Part shown: positions 23,901 to 37,055 of the stretch, piece by piece
Position numbering within the stretch: the stretch's first letter is position 1
How the letters are laid out: each line of letters begins with the position of its first letter
Origin: Corella eumyota
Taxonomy: Eukaryota > Chordata > Ascidiacea > Phlebobranchia > Corellidae
Direction: 5' to 3'
Assembly (NCBI GenBank): GCA_963082875.1
Contig: OY720099.1
Span: forward strand, 19,387,066-19,451,065
DNA length: 64,000 nucleotides
The notes under the pieces: model-generated
Database searches by the model: none
Told to the model about the DNA's origin: nothing
The model's input: only the letters and a program-made list of their open reading frames with translations
Made by a program: the position numbers and the translations under genes

Positions 23901-25186
23901 ACGGTCGTGTTGCACCAATTTCCCGCGTAGATGACAGTTATAAACCTCCACCTAGTATGGATGCTTTAAAGTCAACGTTTTCACCGAAAAAGAAACTTGC
24001 TACCGCGAATCAAGTGCCGCATATTTCTCTAACTGGTCGACGACGATCTGTCGTTAATATTCTGAAACGGGCGTCGGCCTCAAAACCTGTCATTCCACCA
24101 ACTTCATCAGCTTTTAATGAAACAAGCGAGTCTGCAAACAAAGTTATAAATATTGCAGAGCCAAAATCGCAGTCTGGATTTTTAGAAGCTTCAGTAACTC
24201 AAAACCAAGTTTCCCTTGCCCCGATAAAAATAACTCAAACCCCGCCATCGGTTTCCCGACCTCCTGTTTCAAGCAACGTAGCACAGAGAGTCACCTTACC
24301 TTCTGGCCAAGTTATAAGCCTGGTTCTGCCAATGCAAAAACGCCAGCCGGGCATGCTAGCCAAGCAATCGAATCCTAACCAAGTACAGAATAAGGTGGCG
24401 TTGTCTGTTAGCCAATCAGCAGCCAATACTGATACAATTTCTTTAAATAAATCAGAAATTCAGAAAACGATCTCTGTTCCGATTGTACAGAACGCTCCCT
24501 ATGTTTATTCTAGTGGGGCGCAAGCAGTTTCGAACCTACAACCTCAGGTACACTCTCATTCCAACGCGATTTCAATTCGGACAACACCTACAAAGTCGAT
24601 TTTATTGACTAGTACTGCTTCTCCAAACGCCATCCCTCGACAATCAATACTCTTGCCTTCTTCATCATTAATACCAACCCAGCAGAGCAATGTTCATGAT
24701 AATAAGGCTGTGAATTCAATCTCACAAGTAACCTCGTTTCACAGCAACAAGCCAATGGGAATTGTAAGCCCTATAAAAGTTCAGCAACCACAGAATCGCC
24801 ATCTTGTTACGTCACAGCCAAGTTTTGCCGTCAATATCGTTCAAAATCAACAACTCCAGCAGCAAGGTGTAATAGCCCGGCCTATGCTCCAACCGGTAAC
24901 GTACTTAGCGCCGCAAGTGTACAACCCCGCTCCTGTGCAAATCCTACCAGCTGGCTCGATATCTTATGTTCAGCCTCAAATACAAATCGTTCAAACCGTA
25001 CCCCTCCAGGTTCAAAACCCGGTGATGTATTTGGCGCCGAGACAAGCTACAATGCCTGTCAACGATGTGGTGACGTCACAGCATTATCACGTCATCAATC
25101 CACAAATGCCAAATGCTTTGAATACTGGAGAACAAATTGCTGAGACTTCGCAATTTTCGGTCACAAATTTACCGATGCAGGAATAA
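17930..25186 (+). CDS. BRD10: bromodomain and WHIM-type chromatin protein, BRD10/KIAA2026-like
   Basis: Fifteen exons (17930-18114, 18360-18542, 18614-18697, 18768-18848, 19014-19270, 19503-19680, 19810-20020, 20270-20338, 20734-21644, 21769-21961, 22133-22252, 22419-22631, 22908-23151, 23240-23406, 23516-25186) give 1588 residues. After an acidic serine-rich start comes a bromodomain (about 50-155; ZA-loop WDYPEKVKEPMWL, acetyl-lysine Asn in CYRYN). Residues ~240-450 resemble DDT/WHIM modules, with MTLGVDIFGNMYIYF and VRVYRH like the WHIM2 motif. A long acidic segment (~450-720), a basic stretch, a coiled-coil (~810-860), a charged helix (VARLERKAARQEELKRKREA) and a low-complexity Gln/Ser/Pro tail follow. 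The order resembles vertebrate BRD10, a poorly characterised nuclear protein; CECR2-type proteins are the alternative. Assignment to the bromodomain/WHIM class is firm; orthology is probable. Confidence 0.8.
19300..19465 (-). repeat. degenerate tRNA-derived SINE in the BRD10-like gene
   Basis: Tail-like ATCCTCGATATG and head-like CATGAGAGCAGTGGTAATTAAAC, CTCATGTAGTAATGC are present, but the middle is deleted. Intron 5. Confidence 0.55.
20417..20700 (+). repeat. tRNA-derived SINE, full length, plus orientation
   Basis: Begins GGCAGCGTGGTGTAGTGGTA (box A region) with GGTTCAATCCCCACTGC (box B region), ends ATCGAGGATAAAGGTATATAC plus an A-rich tail directly before the pyrimidine tract of exon 9. 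One of the few copies in the same orientation as its host gene. Confidence 0.88.
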
Positions 25187-27970
25187 TTGAAGGGAATTCG
25201 TTGACCGTCAGTTGGCGTAAGAGCGCTTGTTTTTTGTCGTTTTAGATTTGTATTTAGATAATTCTAGTAAATTGCACGCTCTTTAGACGAACTTTAATGC
25301 TTTAGTGCCCTTTTAAAGGGCAAGAAAATGAAGATCATTTTTATATCAAATATCAATTTTAATGAGTTTTCAAACATATTAATGAAGCTATAAAAATGAA
25401 ATAGTAACTGCCGTTTTGTTTTTCCTTATACCTATTCATTTTTTGAAATATATTCAACCCATTATTTTTATAAATACAACACATATCCACTTTAATTTAT
25501 TCTTTGATTTCTCTAAAATTTCTGCCAACTTCACAAAAATTGCGGAAGCTCTTTTCCGCTGGATTTAGAATGGGCAGAAAAACGGAAATGGTTGAACAAC
25601 AAAAACTTAAAAACCTGTTTTTTTTTATAAGAAGTTTTGTGCGAAATTTCGTCTCATTAGAAAGCAGTTTTACGTCAGACTAAATTGCCGGAAATATTAA
25701 GGATTAGTCGGCAAAATCGGACGTTAAAAGTAATTAAATATTTTTGAATGAAAGCTAGAGTGGGGAATATGGAGCAGCAGTTCGCAGCCAAGTTGCTAAT
25801 TTTTTCTTTAAATTTGCAAAAAATGAAACAAAAACATGTCCTCTAAAGTTTAAGGGTCAAAGAGTTCATTTTTTGCATTTTTAATGTTATAAGGTTATGA
25901 CTCGGTCATAGGTTTTTGCTTGCTTGCCATATTACAAAACTTGATTATGACGTCACGTGGTTTGTTATTGTTTTGCTCGAGTTCCGGCACTTATTGTGTA
26001 TTAATGACGCAACATGAATTTTAATTACTCTACCGGATACGATTTCACTTGATCACGTAACACATTTGTTTGTTGCTCTACTATGACGTCATATTGGTTG
26101 CAATGAAAGTGCAATGCTAAAGAAAGGAAAACAATGGAGTCGCGAAGGTTCATGCTCGCTTTTGCAACATTTGACATTGAAATTTCGACATAAAGTTATT
26201 GAGTTATTACAAAGATATTTTACCCTAAACTTACAAAACTTTACAGCATCACGTGCCTGAAAAAAGCATGACTTATTATCTCATATACTAATAACGTAAT
26301 TCTATAAGTTAAAATATATTTAAAACAACTTAACATTTGCCACCTAAAAAAGGCGTTGTTTTGTCAAATAAAGTGCGTATGAAGCCAATTGTGACTCCTA
26401 CATATGCGCAACACGTTTTCATATTGACACTACTACACTTCAACTTAGTTCAAAAACAAGTTTTTTATAGATTTTGGCAGAGTCAAAGCATTGGTGTTTT
26501 TTTCATCACATTTGGCCAAGTTTTCGACTCGAACATTTGTGTTCAAAAGGTGTCAGATCACTTTGTTTGATGTGTTTTGTATTATGGTGACGTAGTTCAT
26601 ATTAACTTCCGTTGTTTTGAAGGAAAGGCACGTATTTTGACCGAAGAAAATGACCTAACCGACTTTTTAATTATGCGGTGAATAATTTTCATTCAGGAAA
26701 ACAACAAACCGAAAATTTATGGCTGGTAATTAAAAAGCTAATTGGCAAGTCACTTAAAAATGGTAAACATAATTTTTGACTGCTTAAGATACAACAAAAC
26801 AAATAAGAAATGTAGTAACAGGAATTTGATTTTAAAATGATGTTTATTAAAAGAATTAAAATAATAAATGGGTCACCTTTTTTGTGCAATATTTTCGCGC
26901 GAAAATCCTGTTATTTTTTTAAAAATTTTCCAGGCCGACCTAAGTATTTTTTTTACATTCTAATAATAGCTGCTTATCTTTTTATCTATATTATGTCAGT
27001 TCTGACAACTATTGTCTTTTTCCGTTCTTGCTTTTATGGTTAAATTTGTGATATGATTTTGCCATATAATGGGCTATATTTCTGTTATTAATAACCGACA
27101 TATTGCCCTATATGATTTCTGTGTCGGAAAACATGGTCCCAATATTAATTAATACACAAAAATGTCGTTGGTGTGCCCTTATAAGTAATTTTCAAGTTAA
27201 ATTGTTTTTGCTGATAACAAAAAAACAACTAAAAATGACCCCAACTGCCTGTTATTAAACCAGCAATAGGTAACTGGACTTTATACATTTTCTATTTTGT
27301 AATACAATAGCAAATGTTTCTTAAAAAATTGCAAGTTAAATTGTTCTGTATCGGATTCTTTATAGTTATTACAATGCGTTATTTCAACATAAAAGAGTCA
27401 TGGGGTTTTGTAATTGAGATTTATTGATAAACATTATACAAATCACAAGACAAAGAATATAAAAAAAGCAAAGGCCGAAAAATAAAGAGTGTTCTAAAAT
27501 ACGTTCTGTCACATTACAAAACGTTAAAGTTCTTAGTTTTATTGTATATTTGGTAATTTATTTTTAATTATAATTTGTACTCAGATTTTTTTTTTACTTT
27601 GCCCTTTAAATGTGTTTTTTGCACTAGATTCTTATTCTATTGAAAGAAAACAAACTTGGCATTACGTTGTGTGGTTTTCTTGTGGTAATTTATAACATAC
27701 TGACAATCCCTCGAGCTTTCAAAGACCACCAAGGTCACAATAACTAGTTCTCAAGCCACAGACATGTCAAATACAAATTGATTCTATCAATTATTTTGCA
27801 ATATCATGATATAGGTTAAAAGCACAGTTGCATTGGTATATACACATGATTGTTTTGTGATAAGGCAAGACAGATATGCTTATTAAATCAACATTCAAGC
27901 TCTAGTATCCATACATGGCCCTACAATTTTTTGGTTGGGTTTTTTCAACTGTTTTTAAAAAAGTTTTTAT
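25187..27970. other. tail-to-tail intergenic region with CRE-like sites
   Basis: Separates the 3' ends of the BRD10-like gene and the GPCR gene. No convincing coding exon. Two TGACGTCA sites (25948 and 26084), an overlapping CACGTG (25954) and ATTGG (26093) cluster within 150 bp, unexpected between two gene ends. The right part probably holds GPCR 3' UTR; AATAAA on the minus strand at about 27424-27419 and overlapping the stop at 27971. Confidence 0.4.
25940..26100. promoter_or_regulatory. cluster of CRE/E-box/CCAAT-like motifs
   Basis: Contains TGACGTCACGTGG, ATGACGCAAC, ATCACGTAAC and TGACGTCATATTGG. Could be an enhancer or an unannotated promoter. Motif evidence only. Confidence 0.3.
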
Positions 27971-30900
27971 TTAGCCAACGACTTGATTTGAACTATGGCT
28001 GTACGATATTTCACTATTAAGTGACTTCGTTGATGCCATTCTTGAACGCGGGAAATGTTTAGCCGATCTTCCGCTGCCGCTGCTGCTTGCCTCCGATCCA
28101 CCTTTTAGTTTTTCAACCCTTTTTTTGATCGATTTTCTCCGTATAGATTTATCCAAGGATGTTGTCGTTGCCCAAGTCGCACCCAAATATCTAAAAAATT
28201 ACAAGTAAACGGTAAAGACAAAACCATAATCTTTAAAGATAAAAACAAATAAATTTATCATAAAAAAAACTACTAACACTTTACCGAAAATTATATGACC
28301 GAAAAAATGAGTAAATAACGTTTTCGGGAATCTGTTTATTCGGTAAAATGGTTTTTGGTAAATGGGTAAATACTTTCTTAAAGTAAAAACTTTATCTTAC
28401 CTGTGTTTGTCTCCTCCGAATATGCAGGGTAATGCAACTCGTTTAACTGTATGTCTCATTCGTGGAAGCCGTATCGAGTAAATGATTGGATTTAAAAATG
28501 AGTTAATAACAGAAGGGACCAAAGCGTAATCAAAAACTAAAAACAAAATAATTATTGTACATATCTGATAAGGTTACATATAACATTTTATTATATAAGG
28601 TCAAAGGGCAATTTGTAATTTTCCTTGTGGTACTTTTTGTGACTCACAAAACCCAAATTAGGGCGGCGCCTTTAGCCTAGACGAGACCGATGATAATTCG
28701 ACAATAAACAGGTCATATTATTGATTTGGAAACAACAGAAACCCTCAGGTCACGTGACAAAAAATAAAACAATTATATATTTACCAAATATAGAAGATTT
28801 AGACATTATATATTTTTTTAAATTTCTTGGATATTGGGTATAGGGATTTATTAAGATATAAATTTTAAAAATTTGATTTTTTGTTGATAAAAATGTGTTT
28901 AAAAAAAAAAAGTTTGCTTATCTTATAGTAAATGCTTCAAATTCAGTTTGTCAAAAATGCATACGTGCAATTATTTATGTGTGATTGCCTGTTTCACGTA
29001 CTACAAAGGCCAGTGCATTTATTTATAAATTTACAATCTGTATTTTTAAATACCAACTTAAGTATTGCCTATACCTTTAGCAAGTTGTGTAGTGGGTGAA
29101 GTGATCACCAAATCAGCTACAAACAGGGCCATAACTGGTAACCAACACACTACGAACACTCCGAGTGTTATAACTAAAGTTTTTGCTAACTGGACTTCCC
29201 GTTTCTGTGAATAAAATAAACAAAAAATATTAAAAATTTGTTGCTTGATTTTGAGAATAAGAATTGTATTTTGGTTGTGCATCTACGTAGACTATACTAT
29301 ATAGTTAGTTGTTTAAAAAGGTAATACTTTGCTTTAAATTATTACATTGAGTTACTATGACATAAATGTAGTTATTTGTGCGTATACCTAATACCTAAAT
29401 GATATTTTAAACGTTAGAAAAACCACAGATATAACCGTGCATTTAAAAATACAACATTCAATACTGGATATTCGTTAATTTTGCTACCACCGTTCGATAA
29501 CTATATATAAATAAAAAAAATTTCTGCCCGCCATGCCACCACCTTGTTTACGTTTATTAAATTTACTTAATAACATAAACCATTTAACCTTGTAACAGCA
29601 ATATTATATCGTACGATATAATATTGTTATAACGACAACAACACCCATGCATTTTTAAATCATGCAAACATATATTTTATACCATTAGTGAAATTTACCG
29701 TAAAATCTGGGCGTGATTCTTTCTGTAAAAAGTATTTTCTTTGTTATTTTAAGTCAACAAAATGTAAACACGCTTATTTTTGTAAAAACAACTGTTTTAA
29801 AAGCTTGTTAAAACACAAATCCATTGATAAACATCAAAGATTTTAATAAAGTTGTAATGTTACGTAAATTTATAACCTATTAGGCACCTGACAGCTTGTT
29901 TAACATATATGTACCGACAAAGAGTTATGTATTTAAACATGTATTAGTAAAGTGTGGTTACTAATAATTGTATTACATAAAATACGCGTAAATTAATGCA
30001 TCCGGTCAATAACCACTAGTAACTGTAACTTTTATAATTATTACTAAAGGTGTAAGCTTAAAAACAACAAAGTAAGACACTTAAGCACTTTTAAGTTAAT
30101 GTGGGTGAATTTATCCGTTACCATGTAGGCTGTAATAAGATTCTACTTTTAATTGAAGGTAGGTTTGATGACAAACTACCCGCGCTTTCCGCGATGATTA
30201 AGCATTCGACCTAATTCTAAAGGAAATTTGCCTGTAATAGAATACCATTTACTATACCAACAGACACCGCCCTAATACATTTGTAAGTTTGGTAAGCGGT
30301 CAAATCAACCCTGGATAACTTAACCCAATGACAACCCATCTCTCTGGGGTTTAAATTATTAAAATATAGAAATAATAAAAATGTGTTATATGTTGGTTTG
30401 TCCAGACCTTGGATAACTTGAGTCAATAACAACCTGGCTTTTAAGGTTAAGATTTTTAAAATATACAAATTAAAAGAAGGTGTTATTATGTTGGTTTGTC
30501 AAAAAGCTGAATTGTCTCCAAAGCATTGTAACCGTAACATTCCTAGCTTAAAATATTTCTTTCCCAATAAATCAAGTTTCGAATTGGTAAACAAATTGGC
30601 TAGTCGAATGCGATTTAAGCGACACCCAAAGCGAGTAGGACATTTCCCACGCGAGGTTTGGAAATAAAATGCAGGTAATTATTTAAAAGTGACCGGTACA
30701 GGATTTAAGCTGCTTCCCTCTCACGACAGCAGTCCTGATTTCGGCGCCGAGAAAATTCTAAAATCGAAGATTTCGTAATCTTTGAAAGAATTTTGTCTCT
30801 GGTATTGATTTTTTAAACACAATAACAAAATTTTTGTGAAGTAAACAAATGTATTTGTCTTTGCTAGTCTGCCAACAAACGCCATTCTTGTTTTTTAATT

Positions 30901-33663
30901 GTTAAAAACCCTAAAAATGTCCTGACATGTCTATAAGACGTTGTTTTTTAAATTCTTGACTTTTAGGTTATTTTTTCCCAAATTTGTTTATTTTAACCCA
31001 CTTTTTTTAAATCAAAAAAAGGGTTTACAATAATTCAAATAAAAAGGTATTTTTTGCACCATAAGAAGCTTAAAAATTGAGTCTGTTGTAGATAATAAAG
31101 GGATACCAATCCCCCAACCCTTGCTGTTATTTTTGTACGATTTCCTATTGCCCCTCAAAACTGTTTTAATATGATCATTCTGGCCCAAAATATCAAAAAC
31201 TTTTGCCAACATTTTAGTGATAAAAATGTAAAACTTTAATTAATAACTTTAAAACTGTGTGGGAAAAGCAAAATCAATTAATTTTAAATAAATACCCGCT
31301 ATTTAAAAATATTTGTTACGTCATATAACCTGATTTCCGGAAAAAAATTATAAAAATTAACAAAACAAATTTTGTTCAAATTTTTTTTTTGTTGACCCTT
31401 TAATTAAGTTTAAAAACATAATTTAAATCAAACTCAAATATATATTCAATTAAATCGAAATCCCTAAACGGAAACCAGCAAGTTCATTAATCAAAAGAAT
31501 CAACAGTAGTTAATAATCAGCTATTATTTGAAAATAAACAAACGCATCCCTTTCAAACCTTAAACAATTAACATTGTACGCAAACAAAGGATCATTATAA
31601 ATCACAATCAAAAGACAATGTAACAATTCTTAAAAATAACTTACCTTTAATTTTGTGTCTCCACCCGATGTGGAATTACTTTTTTGTGTTCCAAAAGTTT
31701 TTTGTTTAACAGCCTTGAAGAGAAGAGAGTAAAATCCCACCATAATGGCGATGGATATTAGGAAGTAGATCACCCCGGACAAGATATAGGTTTTCGAGAA
31801 TGGGACAAACGATTGAGAACAATCTAAGTTGCAAACGCTGTCGCCGAATTCACTTCGTTTGCAAACACACAACCCTTAAAAATAAAAACAAAAATTTAAC
31901 AAAAATGTGGCCCATATACCCAAGCCTAAATTTTATGTTAAATCCTTTTGCATTCATTGCATTTTACTTTGAATAAAACATCTTGGATTTATTAATTTAG
32001 TATCACTATCAGTGATTAAATTCATAAGAAAAGGGCGTTAAAACGTTTGTAAAACCGCGCAATATTGCTAGGTAAGTCAAAGGAAGGGCAAGTTTAAAAG
32101 CGAAACCTAATTCTCAAAACTTTTCTTAATTTAGAAACCGGTCGGAAATTAAAAATGCTAGTTTGCGTTTAATCTGAAAATGACGTCATAAATTTCAAAA
32201 AAATGAGACTTTTTTGAAGTTTTTCCGACAAATTTCTCAAGGACAAGTTTATAATAACAAACAGGTGTGGAAAAAAAGGAAATCGGAAACGGAATTGGCC
32301 CTGGATCAAAACCAAACCAAAACGTAAACAGGAACACGGCAACAGCTGGTCCACTATTACCGCGCCTTCTTTATATTTCTTAACAGTTCTCGTTTTTTTA
32401 TCTTTATACATACGTCATATGACAACAAAAAAATCCAAAATTGCTGGAAAATTTTCAGTCTTTAAAACAAACAGTAATTCTATGGCTGTTATAACCGGTT
32501 AGTTAAGTTATAACGCATTTAACTTACCGTCTACTGCACAGCAATGCTGCTCTGCGCATGACCATCCCATTAATGGCGCGAAAAGGAAAATCCCGAACGA
32601 CATTAGCCAGGACAAAGCGATAAGAATAATAACCACTTGTCTCTTCATAATGCGGTCATAGTCGCTGTGGTGGGCGATGCGTAGATAGCGATCCAATGAA
32701 ACCAGAAGAAGACTGTTGATTGACACAATAAATGTAACAACAGCCATACCCTAAATTTAAAATTCCATTACAAAAAAACAAATATAATAAAATGTACAAT
32801 ACAATTTCTGCTAAAAAACCTTGAATTTTTTTAAAGGTTTTAAATTTAAACATTTTTCGAAGTATCTTTAATATAAAAGATTATATTTTTAGTTAAACTC
32901 ATTACTGGTTATATACCGGTTCTGTAGGGAATGAATGGAAAAGCCGGCTTCCCATACGTAAAACGATCAAATTACATTTATATATTTTTGCAGTAACTGC
33001 TTTAACTTAATATTAGTTTAATTTAGTCAATAGCATGGTCATAAATGGGGTAATATGACGATGAGGTACGTAGACAAAGTAAAACGGCTTCTAGTAAACA
33101 TATATGTGTTAAGTATGTGTGTATCATCAACTTTTATAACAAAAAAACACAAAAATAATGCTTTAAAATTGCACCCTTAAACTTAAAATAAGTTTTATGA
33201 TAATGTAAATTACCTTTAGTACTATTCTTGAAATAGGGGACGCACCGACTGGAACAAAAATTGCCAGTACGACCTCAAAACCAGTAAGTAGGTCAGCTGC
33301 TGCTAGGCTGGCTATGAACCAATACGGAGGTTTGCGTAGGCTTCTAGGGCCTTTTGTTATCGCACCTAATATTGCCAGATTTTCAAGAACGGTTAGGATT
33401 GAAATAACACAGGCTACTCCTTCTGCTAAACTGACTGTCCTGGTGCCTGGACTACTGCAAAAATCGAGTTCTGAAATGTTATTAAAGTTGTTTTCTGACC
33501 AGTTTGTATGGCTCAAATTCATTGTGGTTGGTGTCGTAAAACGTTCAGTAAAATAAGTATTTGGTTCGGTGGTGTTTAGTTTTATTTGCGTAATTTCTGT
33601 GCCCGAAAAGAATGATTTCTCTTCGGAGCGTTGTAGCAAATTTTTAGGAAGTAATTCCGACAT
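27971..33663 (-). CDS. class A GPCR, cannabinoid/lysophospholipid-receptor-like
   Basis: Minus-strand exons 33663-33214, 32750-32528, 31874-31645, 29204-29075, 28536-28401 and 28190-27971 give 462 residues. A long N-terminus with several N-glycosylation sequons (NLS, NWS, NIS) precedes seven membrane segments. Landmarks: ISILTVLENLAILG (TM1), FIASLAAADLLTG (TM2), SLDRYLRI (DRY motif), APLMGWSC (TM4 end), LAKTLVITLGVFVVCWLP (TM6), NPIIYSIR (TM7), then Cys in the C-tail as a possible palmitoylation site. TVLEN, GTQKS in loop 3 and the LAKTL TM6 start are close to vertebrate CB1; length is also like CB1 (472 aa). The S1P/LPA receptors are the next best relatives. The ligand cannot be told from sequence; a Ciona cannabinoid-like receptor is known from the literature and this may be it. 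Head-to-head with the next gene. Confidence 0.85.
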
Positions 33664-34554
33664 TGTAATATATAGTTAACTGTTCTTAAAAAAAGATAAT
33701 TAACTTAATTTAACAAAACATTTAGCCCTGTATAATAAACAGCACAACTATTAAATGATTTAGTATAACTGTTTTTTTAATTCTTTACTTAAAGCATCTA
33801 CTACACCTATCTGCTTTCTACCGCATATGCTCAAAAATTTCAACTAGACTGATTTTATTTACCGCGTAACTTCAAAAAGGAGAAAAAGGCGTTGCATATT
33901 ATCCATTTCCTATTTGTAATGAAGGGCATGTACATATTAAAGAGAACATGTAAAGTGTGCATACTAAATCTTATACAACTAAAATTATATTAATTAATAA
34001 AGCAAAAGTTCTCTTTCTTATTTTGATATAACATACAATTATTTTAAGATTGTTAAACTTTATATTTTATTTTGAAATTCTGTTGCTTATTTTTTTTGTA
34101 CGGAAATCGTGACCTTCCTGAACTTCTGGTGACTTTTTTAAACATGATGTTAGCAATTTAAATTTTATTCCGTTATGTGATTAACAAAATAAAATTTATT
34201 GCAATTAAAAGTATAAGCGTAAAAAGTTGCAATTTAGCACTGTAGCGCCACCTGCCAGTAGTGTAATTATTGGAAAATTTTTAGCCAAATATAATTTAAA
34301 GCAAAAAAACGAATTAAAATATTAAATAAAGTTAAAATAAATACGAAAAGTTTATCCCCGTTGCATTTGTTTTAATAATATGACGTCACAAATACTCAAA
34401 AAATTCTATGGTGCTATAGGTAAACCTTAACTTGACTAGTAAGCCTAACGAAAAGCAAAGAAAGTTTTGTAGTTTAGATTTAAATATAAAATTGAACTAG
34501 TTTTATCAATTATATTACTTAAGCTTCCTTTAGGTTATTGTTAACAGTCTTGAA
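33664..34554. promoter_or_regulatory. divergent promoter region between the GPCR and the single-pass membrane protein
   Basis: About 0.9 kb between two start codons on opposite strands. A CRE-like TGACGTCA lies at 34381-34388, 167 bp before the right-hand start codon. Otherwise AT-rich without recognisable elements. Confidence 0.4.
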
Positions 34555-37055
34555 ATGAAGCTTAAAAAGTCAAAAACGGTTGCAGTAAATCAAGAAATAG
34601 AGACCCCTTCCAACCAAGATGAAAGCAACCAGCAAGATCAAAACTTAGATCCGTCTGATATAACTGTTACAGTTACAGATGTTCAAGCGTCAAAATCGCG
34701 CGATAAACAAACAAATAAAACCAAAACCATCAGAAAAGCTGCTTCCAAAAAAATTAAAAAGGTTGAACAAAATTTCGCTCAAGAAAATGATGTCGAAATG
34801 CCACCAACCAACTTAGAACTTTTGCAAGATATCATGAACGAGCAAAATTCAATTAATAAAACACAACATGAAATTGAAAGGGCTATTACCTATCCTTTAA
34901 GAAGTAAGTATATACTTTAACTCATTTTTACGATAGTCTAATAACTTGATCAAAATATATTTAGGAATTTCTAGTCTTCCAGTTGTTTATAAAAACCAGC
35001 CGCTGCATAAAACTTTATTTCCCGATTCAAAAAGTGTAAACTTGGGGTTTGAGGCCCCAGTACCAGATATTCCAAATAACATTCTAGTGATGGAAGATCA
35101 ACCCGTGAGAAAACTTAAAGAAATGGAAAGTTAGTTTACGTTAAACTTTTTTAAACATATAGGTTCATTTTTTAAGGGCCAACTCATAGGCTAAGCAATT
35201 AAAATTGAAGCCCTTAAATACAGAAATGGATCTTGGAAATTTTAAACCAAAAGCGTTTACTCCGGGTGATTCCTCAGACTTAAAACTTTTAAATGAATTG
35301 ACCAACCAAGATGGGAATAGTTTTCTTATACGAAGAGTTGGAAGGAAAAATTTTGAAGCAATTCTTGATCATATGAAAGAAAGCAGCTCAGCAAAAAGTT
35401 GGTATCAAAGTAAGTTTAAAACATCAACCAAAAAGTGAAGAACACATATTTAAAATTAAACCATTTTATGTAAATTATTACATTACAGAAATAAAGGAAC
35501 ACCAACTACTTCTTTTGATATGCTTTGCAGCATTTCTTTTTACTGCTTTAGCAGGTAAATTTAAATTGTAAACAACATTCTCAATTTTTGTTTGTGCGTG
35601 TATTCAGTTAGTAAATAAATTTCAAAATATTATTGTTATTTCAGGTTTCGGCGTTTGGTTCTTTATATTACAGGAACCAACGTTAAGGCCTGTACAAGTA
35701 AGTAAAATGTGCTAATACTTGTCAAAACCTTAGATTATATAAACGTATTTTTTACAGTTTAATAGGTAAAATGGTAAAGTCAATCATGTCTCTTTAGATT
35801 GCAGACTCCCCTATTATTCGACAGTATGAGCCACCATCTAAAGAACACAAACTTTTCGCTCGTTTCTCTTCTTTGTGTTTAAAGAAAAATATGATAGAAG
35901 TTTACCAAAACATGAGTGAAATACCAAAGTGGGGTTCACAGGAATATGTTAATATGGAAAAGATTTTTCGTAATGCTGTAAGTGGAATTATCGATGTCAG
36001 ATATATGCGGACTTAACGGACTAGTTTTAAATAAAAATAAATTTAAATCTAATTTATTTTATTTAAGTTAACAACATCGATGAGAGATTTCGGGTTTATT
36101 GATTCAATTGTTTATCCATTTAAACTAGAAGTGGCAGATACGAAATATTTTTCAGTAAGTAGTTTGTATAGAAATATCAAAATCCTAAAAAAAGGATAGG
36201 CAACCTGGAAAAAAGTTATCCAAAAATTGTGAATACTATTTCAATATAACTATAAAATATAAATTTAATATTTTTTATATTATTTGTTGGTATGAATAAT
36301 TAATTAAACCTTTTATCACATGCTGACGTTCATATTATTGTGAAAAATTGGCATAATGGGTCAGTATTAGATGGAGACCAACGACAGATTGCTTTGTTTA
36401 AATGGTATGGGGTTGAATTTGTCGGAGATTATAGCGTAGAAAACGGTTTAATCGTTTTTTTAAGGAAACTTTTACTGCCAAGAGCCACTCATTATGGTAT
36501 ATATTGTACAACAAGCGCTAAAGATTTAACAGGTAAGTAATTGTAGGGTTATTAAACTTTACGATTTTCGATGTGATTTTTTTCTCTAGCCTTTTAGTTA
36601 ATTGGTTTAAAAGGCATTTTTCTGTTTATGATTTAAATATTTTTGACCCCTTGAAACTAGGTATATTTTTGTTGGCTATACAACGTGAGGTTGTGACCAT
36701 GTTTTTATAAAGCCCTACGCCACATTTTTATTAGTTTAAACGCGTATCTGCTAATTTTTTAGTTAAATATAGTAGCCCTTCATTAGAAAGTCGAGTTCTG
36801 AAGACTTTAATTTGATACTAAAAACTTGATATTTTACGAATAGGTTTAAGAGACGCAGGCAAAATAAAACCAAATATATTTTTAGCTGATTTTGCTTATG
36901 TATATCAACGTGGAGTAGAAATGCCAGAACGCCAACCTTATGGCATATTACAGAAGTTTAAAGGATTCTTAGGAAAGGATTGCATAATTAAAGACTACGA
37001 GTTGATAAATCTTCTCTGCAGAAATGACAATTCATCTCTGATTGTCAAAATTTAA
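34555..37055 (+). CDS. single-pass membrane protein, unrecognised
   Basis: Nine exons (34555-34903, 34965-35129, 35224-35409, 35489-35554, 35645-35697, 35798-35977, 36068-36154, 36328-36532, 36844-37055) give 500 residues. The N-terminal half is hydrophilic and lysine-rich with no signal peptide; one membrane segment lies at about residues 240-265 (LLLLICFAAFLFTALAGFGVWFF); the C-terminal ~230 residues look like a folded domain (WGSQEYVNMEKIF, ALFKWYGVEFVGDYSVENG, PNIFLADFAYVYQRG). A type II topology is likely. Intron 7 is odd: its donor is a normal GTAAGT but the only frame-keeping 3' junction is CTGAC/GTTC at 36327/36328, which lacks AG. Exon lengths otherwise sum in frame. SLC35B3 starts 280 bp downstream on the same strand. 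No family recognised. Confidence 0.72.

Noticed and set aside
26337-27043. Several 65-77 codon frames on both strands
   Set aside because: AT-rich Phe/Leu/Ile-rich peptides without family features; typical of chance frames in this composition.
30217-30468. 83-codon minus-strand frame in a GPCR intron
   Set aside because: No acceptor or donor fits the GPCR frame, and the GPCR exons join cleanly without it.
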